Source: Gaiella sp. (GTDB lineage: Bacteria; Actinomycetota; Thermoleophilia; Gaiellales; Gaiellaceae). From it: 64,000 nucleotides of DNA. The stretch is from assembly GCA_027493885.1 (NCBI GenBank), contig JAOSJZ010000001.1, positions 868,001 to 932,000 of the forward strand, read 5' to 3'. The position numbers and the translations under genes are program-made. The notes beneath the pieces were generated by a model. That model worked only from the letters and a program-made list of their open reading frames with translations. It searched no databases and had not been told where the DNA came from. Of this stretch, positions 61,478-64,000 are shown one piece after another. The stretch's first letter is position 1; every line of letters starts with the position of its first letter.

Positions 61478-62910
61478 ACGCAGACGTGCTTGATTCGCGT
61501 GTACTCCTCCATCGAGTAGAGCGACATGTCCTTCCCGTAGCCGGACTCCTTGAAGCCGCCGTGCGGCATCTCGGAGGTGAGCGGGTAGAGATGCTCGTTG
61601 ACCCAGACGGTCCCGAAGTCGAGCCGTCCCGCGACGCGCATCGCACGGCCGACGTTCTCCGAGAAGACCGAGGCGGCGAGGCCGTAGCGCACGTCGTTGG
61701 CCATCGCGACCGCCTCGTCGTCGGAGGCGAAGCGCTGCATCGTGACGACCGGGCCGAAGACCTCGTTCTGGACGATCTCCGCGTCCTGGGCGACGTCCGT
61801 GACGATCGTCGGGGAGACGAAGAAGCCTCGCTCGCCGATCGCGCCGCCGCCCGTGACGACGGTCGCCTTCGCCTCGAGCGCGCGCTCGACGAAGCCGAGC
61901 ACCCGCTCCTGTTGCTCCGCGGAGATGACCGGCCCCATGCCGATCTCGTCGTCCGCCGCCGGGTCGCCGACCGACATGCCCTCGACCGCGGTCACCGTCG
62001 CCTGAAGGACATCGTCGTAGATCCGCTCGGAGACGAGGATCCGCGACGAGGCGGTGCAGTCCTGGCCGGAGTTGAAGTAGCCGCCGATCTTGATCGCCTC
62101 GGCGACCGTCGCGGGATCGGCGTCGTCGAGCACGACCATGGGCGCCTTGCCGCCGAGCTCGAGGTGGACGCGCTTCACCGTGTCCGCGGCGTTCTTCGCG
62201 ATCAGCTTCCCGGTGGCCGTGTCACCCGTGAGCGAGACGAGGCGGATCGACGGATGCCGCACGAGCCGGTCGCCCGCGGGCACCCCGTCGCCCGTCACGA
62301 CCTGGAGGACGCCCTTCGGGAGAAACTCCTGCGCCAGCTCGACGAAGCGCAGCACGGTGAGCGGCGTCTGCTCGGCCGGCTTCACGATCTGGACGTTCCC
62401 GGCCGCGAGCGCGGGGCCCATCTTCCACATCACCATGAAGAGGGGGTAGTTCCAGGGAGCGATGCCCGCGACGACGCCGAGCGGCTCGCGGCGGATCATC
62501 GACGTGTAGCCCTCGACGTACTCGGCCGCGGCCTTTCCCTCGAGGTTCCGCGCCGCGCCGGCGAAGAAGCGCAGGTTGTCGGACATCACGCCGGGCTCGT
62601 CGACAGCCACCCACCATGGCTTGCCGACGTTGAGCGACTCGAGCCGCGCCAGCTCCTCCGCGTTGTCGTCGATGACGTCGGCCAGCTCGAGCAGGAGCTC
62701 CATCCGGTCCTTGGGCGTCTTGTCGCGCCAGGTCTGCCAGGCCTTCTCGGCCGCGGCGACCGCCCGGTCGACGTCCTCCTCCCCGGCCCGCGGCACCTCG
62801 GCGATCACCTCGCCCGTCGCGGGATTCAGCACCTCCATCGTCTCACCCGACAACGCGTCGACGAACTCGCCGTCGACGAACATCTTCTGCTGGGACACCG
62901 CAACGCTCAT
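61465..62910 (-). CDS. Aldehyde dehydrogenase (gamma-aminobutyraldehyde dehydrogenase-like)
   Basis: A 481-residue NAD(P)-dependent enzyme. GIAPWNYPLFMVMWKMGPAL, the Rossmann-type SLTGDTATGKLIAKNA, the catalytic Glu in HLELGGKAPMVVLDDAD and the catalytic Cys in FNSGQDCTASSRI are all present. GQDCTA is typical of 4-aminobutanal and betaine aldehyde dehydrogenases. Next to a polyamine aminotransferase operon, oxidation of 4-aminobutanal to GABA is the likely role. ATG 62910 has a strong AGGAGG site, so it is not leaderless. Confidence 0.92.
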   Translation of the reverse strand: MSVAVSQQKMFVDGEFVDALSGETMEVLNPATGEVIAEVPRAGEEDVDRAVAAAEKAWQTWRDKTPKDRMELLLELADVIDDNAEELARLESLNVGKPWWVAVDEPGVMSDNLRFFAGAARNLEGKAAAEYVEGYTSMIRREPLGVVAGIAPWNYPLFMVMWKMGPALAAGNVQIVKPAEQTPLTVLRFVELAQEFLPKGVLQVVTGDGVPAGDRLVRHPSIRLVSLTGDTATGKLIAKNAADTVKRVHLELGGKAPMVVLDDADPATVAEAIKIGGYFNSGQDCTASSRILVSERIYDDVLQATVTAVEGMSVGDPAADDEIGMGPVISAEQQERVLGFVERALEAKATVVTGGGAIGERGFFVSPTIVTDVAQDAEIVQNEVFGPVVTMQRFASDDEAVAMANDVRYGLAASVFSENVGRAMRVAGRLDFGTVWVNEHLYPLTSEMPHGGFKESGYGKDMSLYSMEEYTRIKHVCVKLS

Positions 62911-63011
62911 GACTCCTCCTTCGCCCGGTGTGCGACTTCGGTCGGACACCAACGTCCTCGCACGAGCGTACCGCGGAGCGCACGACCGCATCTCTGGTAG
63001 AACGCCCGCCC

Positions 63012-64000
63012 ATGCGGATCCTCGTCGTGGGCACGGGCGGAGTCGGCGCGGCGTTCGCAGCGATCGTCGCGCGACGGTCGTTCTTCGAGCACTGCGCGCT
63101 CGCCGACTACGACCCTGCACGCCCGGCCTCGGTTGCGACGAGGCTGGACGACGGACGGCTCTCGGCGCACGCGATCGACGCGTCCAGCCGGGAGGCCGTC
63201 CTCGGGCTGATCCGCGAGACGCGGCCCGACGCGGTGCTCAACGCGGTCGACCCGGTCTTCAACGTGCCGATCTTCGACGCCTGCTTCGAGGCGGGGGTCA
63301 CGTACCTGGACATGGCGATGACGCTTTCCGAGCCGCACCCGGAGCGGCCGTTCGAGCTCACCGGGATCAAGCTCGGCGACTACCAGTTCGAGCGTGCCGC
63401 CTCCTGGCAGGAGAAGGGGGTGCTCGCGCTCGTCGGGATCGGCGTCGAGCCGGGCGCGTCCGATGTCTTCGCGCGCCACGCGGCCGACGAGCTCTTCTCC
63501 GAGATCGACGAGATCGGCGTCCGCGACGGCGCGAACCTCGTCGTCGAAGGGTACGACTTCGCGCCGACGTTTTCCATCTGGACGACGATCGAGGAGTGTC
63601 TCAACCCGCCGGTGATCTGGGAGCACGACCGTGGCTGGTTCACGACCGAGCCGTTCTCCGAGCCCGAGGTGTTCGACTTCCCCGAGGGGATCGGGCCGGT
63701 CGAGTGCGTCAACGTCGAGCACGAGGAGGTGCTGCTCGTCCCGCGGTGGGTCGACTGCCGCCGCGTGACGTTCAAGTACGGCCTCGGTGACGAGTTCATC
63801 GAGGTGCTGAAGACGCTCCACAAGCTCGGGCTCGACTCGAAGGAGCGGATCCGCGTCAAGGGCGTCGAGGTCGCGCCGCGAGACGTCGTCGCGGCGGCGC
63901 TGCCCGACCCGGCGAAGCTCGGCGAGCGGATGAGCGGCAAGACGTGCGCCGGCACGCTCGTCACCGGCACCGGGCAGGACGGCAACCCCCGGAAGACCTA
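63012..64000 (+). CDS. Saccharopine dehydrogenase-like protein, 3' end outside window
   Basis: At least 329 residues with an N-terminal NAD(P)-binding start MRILVVGTGGVGAAFAAIVA, then DAVLNAVDPVFNVPIFDACF and TYLDMAMTLSE, and VGIGVEPGASDVFARHAADE. These are typical of the saccharopine/carboxynorspermidine dehydrogenase family. The frame is still open at the right edge. ATG 63012 has an imperfect TAGAAC box 14 nt upstream. Polyamine genes are adjacent, so a role in polyamine or lysine-type amino acid metabolism is possible but unproved. Confidence 0.85.
   Translation, partial: MRILVVGTGGVGAAFAAIVARRSFFEHCALADYDPARPASVATRLDDGRLSAHAIDASSREAVLGLIRETRPDAVLNAVDPVFNVPIFDACFEAGVTYLDMAMTLSEPHPERPFELTGIKLGDYQFERAASWQEKGVLALVGIGVEPGASDVFARHAADELFSEIDEIGVRDGANLVVEGYDFAPTFSIWTTIEECLNPPVIWEHDRGWFTTEPFSEPEVFDFPEGIGPVECVNVEHEEVLLVPRWVDCRRVTFKYGLGDEFIEVLKTLHKLGLDSKERIRVKGVEVAPRDVVAAALPDPAKLGERMSGKTCAGTLVTGTGQDGNPRKT

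Overview
This is a high-GC actinobacterial chromosome segment. Several traits fit the class Thermoleophilia (Gaiellales-like): a fused FbiC for coenzyme F420, an F420-dependent LLM-class oxidoreductase, a fused HisIE, abundant GTG starts, and very dense operons in which genes join through 4-nt ATGA/GTGA overlaps. The class-level placement is an inference from gene content, not from a marker search. I saw no rRNA, tRNA, CRISPR array, prophage or classical insertion sequence.

Layout. 1-15.4 kb: lepA (cut by the left edge), a VOC protein, a VapBC-type toxin-antitoxin pair, trmO, murJ, rpsT, holA, comEC-comEA, leuS with a candidate attenuation leader, lysA (frameshifted), a Nudix hydrolase, two cupins and a MarR regulator with twin operators. 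15.8-22.5 kb: a histidine locus. One strand carries yerC(trpR-like)-hisG-hisD-hisC::hisB-[REP array]-hisH-hisF-hisIE, and hisA is divergent. 22.8-32.6 kb: a hypothetical protein, a methyltransferase, fbiC, an amino-acid-type binding protein and a MoxR/DUF58/VWA (Bat) operon. 32.7-37.3 kb: an acyl-CoA degradation cluster (two acyl-CoA dehydrogenase subunits, enoyl-CoA hydratase, quinone oxidoreductase, SDR). 37.3-38.9 kb: a degenerate island in which a REP-flanked Y1 transposase (RAYT) sits between a dead HIT gene and a truncated SppA gene. 38.9-49.2 kb: acyl-CoA dehydrogenase, LLM oxidoreductase, histidine phosphatase, PepF peptidase, YyaL, DedA, CoA-transferase and malic enzyme. 49.4-55.2 kb: a LolD/FtsX-type ABC exporter with two large permeases. 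55.4-64 kb: a polyamine uptake and catabolism operon (asnC-potADBC-aminotransferase), an aldehyde dehydrogenase and a saccharopine-dehydrogenase-like protein cut by the right edge.

Most notable signals. (1) A RAYT gene flanked by inverted copies of a 13-bp palindrome, GGTGTC(A/T)GACACC, with three tandem copies of the same palindrome 20 kb away inside the his operon. (2) An apparently undescribed intergenic element, in three copies, made of 11-bp-periodic GGCAC iterons exactly 27 bp from a TAGCGT box, followed by a GC hairpin. Two further GGCAC pairs lack the rest. (3) A leuS leader with a six-residue, apparently leaderless peptide carrying two Leu codons, then an intrinsic terminator. (4) A TrpR-like gene next to a CTAG-N4-CTAG operator that overlaps divergent leaderless his promoters. 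(5) A HisC-HisB fusion. (6) A TAnnnT box 12-13 nt upstream of the start codon in at least twelve genes, which points to widespread leaderless transcription and helped choose starts.

Six single-base frameshifts interrupt five otherwise conserved genes (lysA, a VWA gene, moxR, yyaL twice, an ftsX-type permease), mostly in G/C runs. They look more like assembly indels than decay. The HIT and SppA remnants look like real decay.
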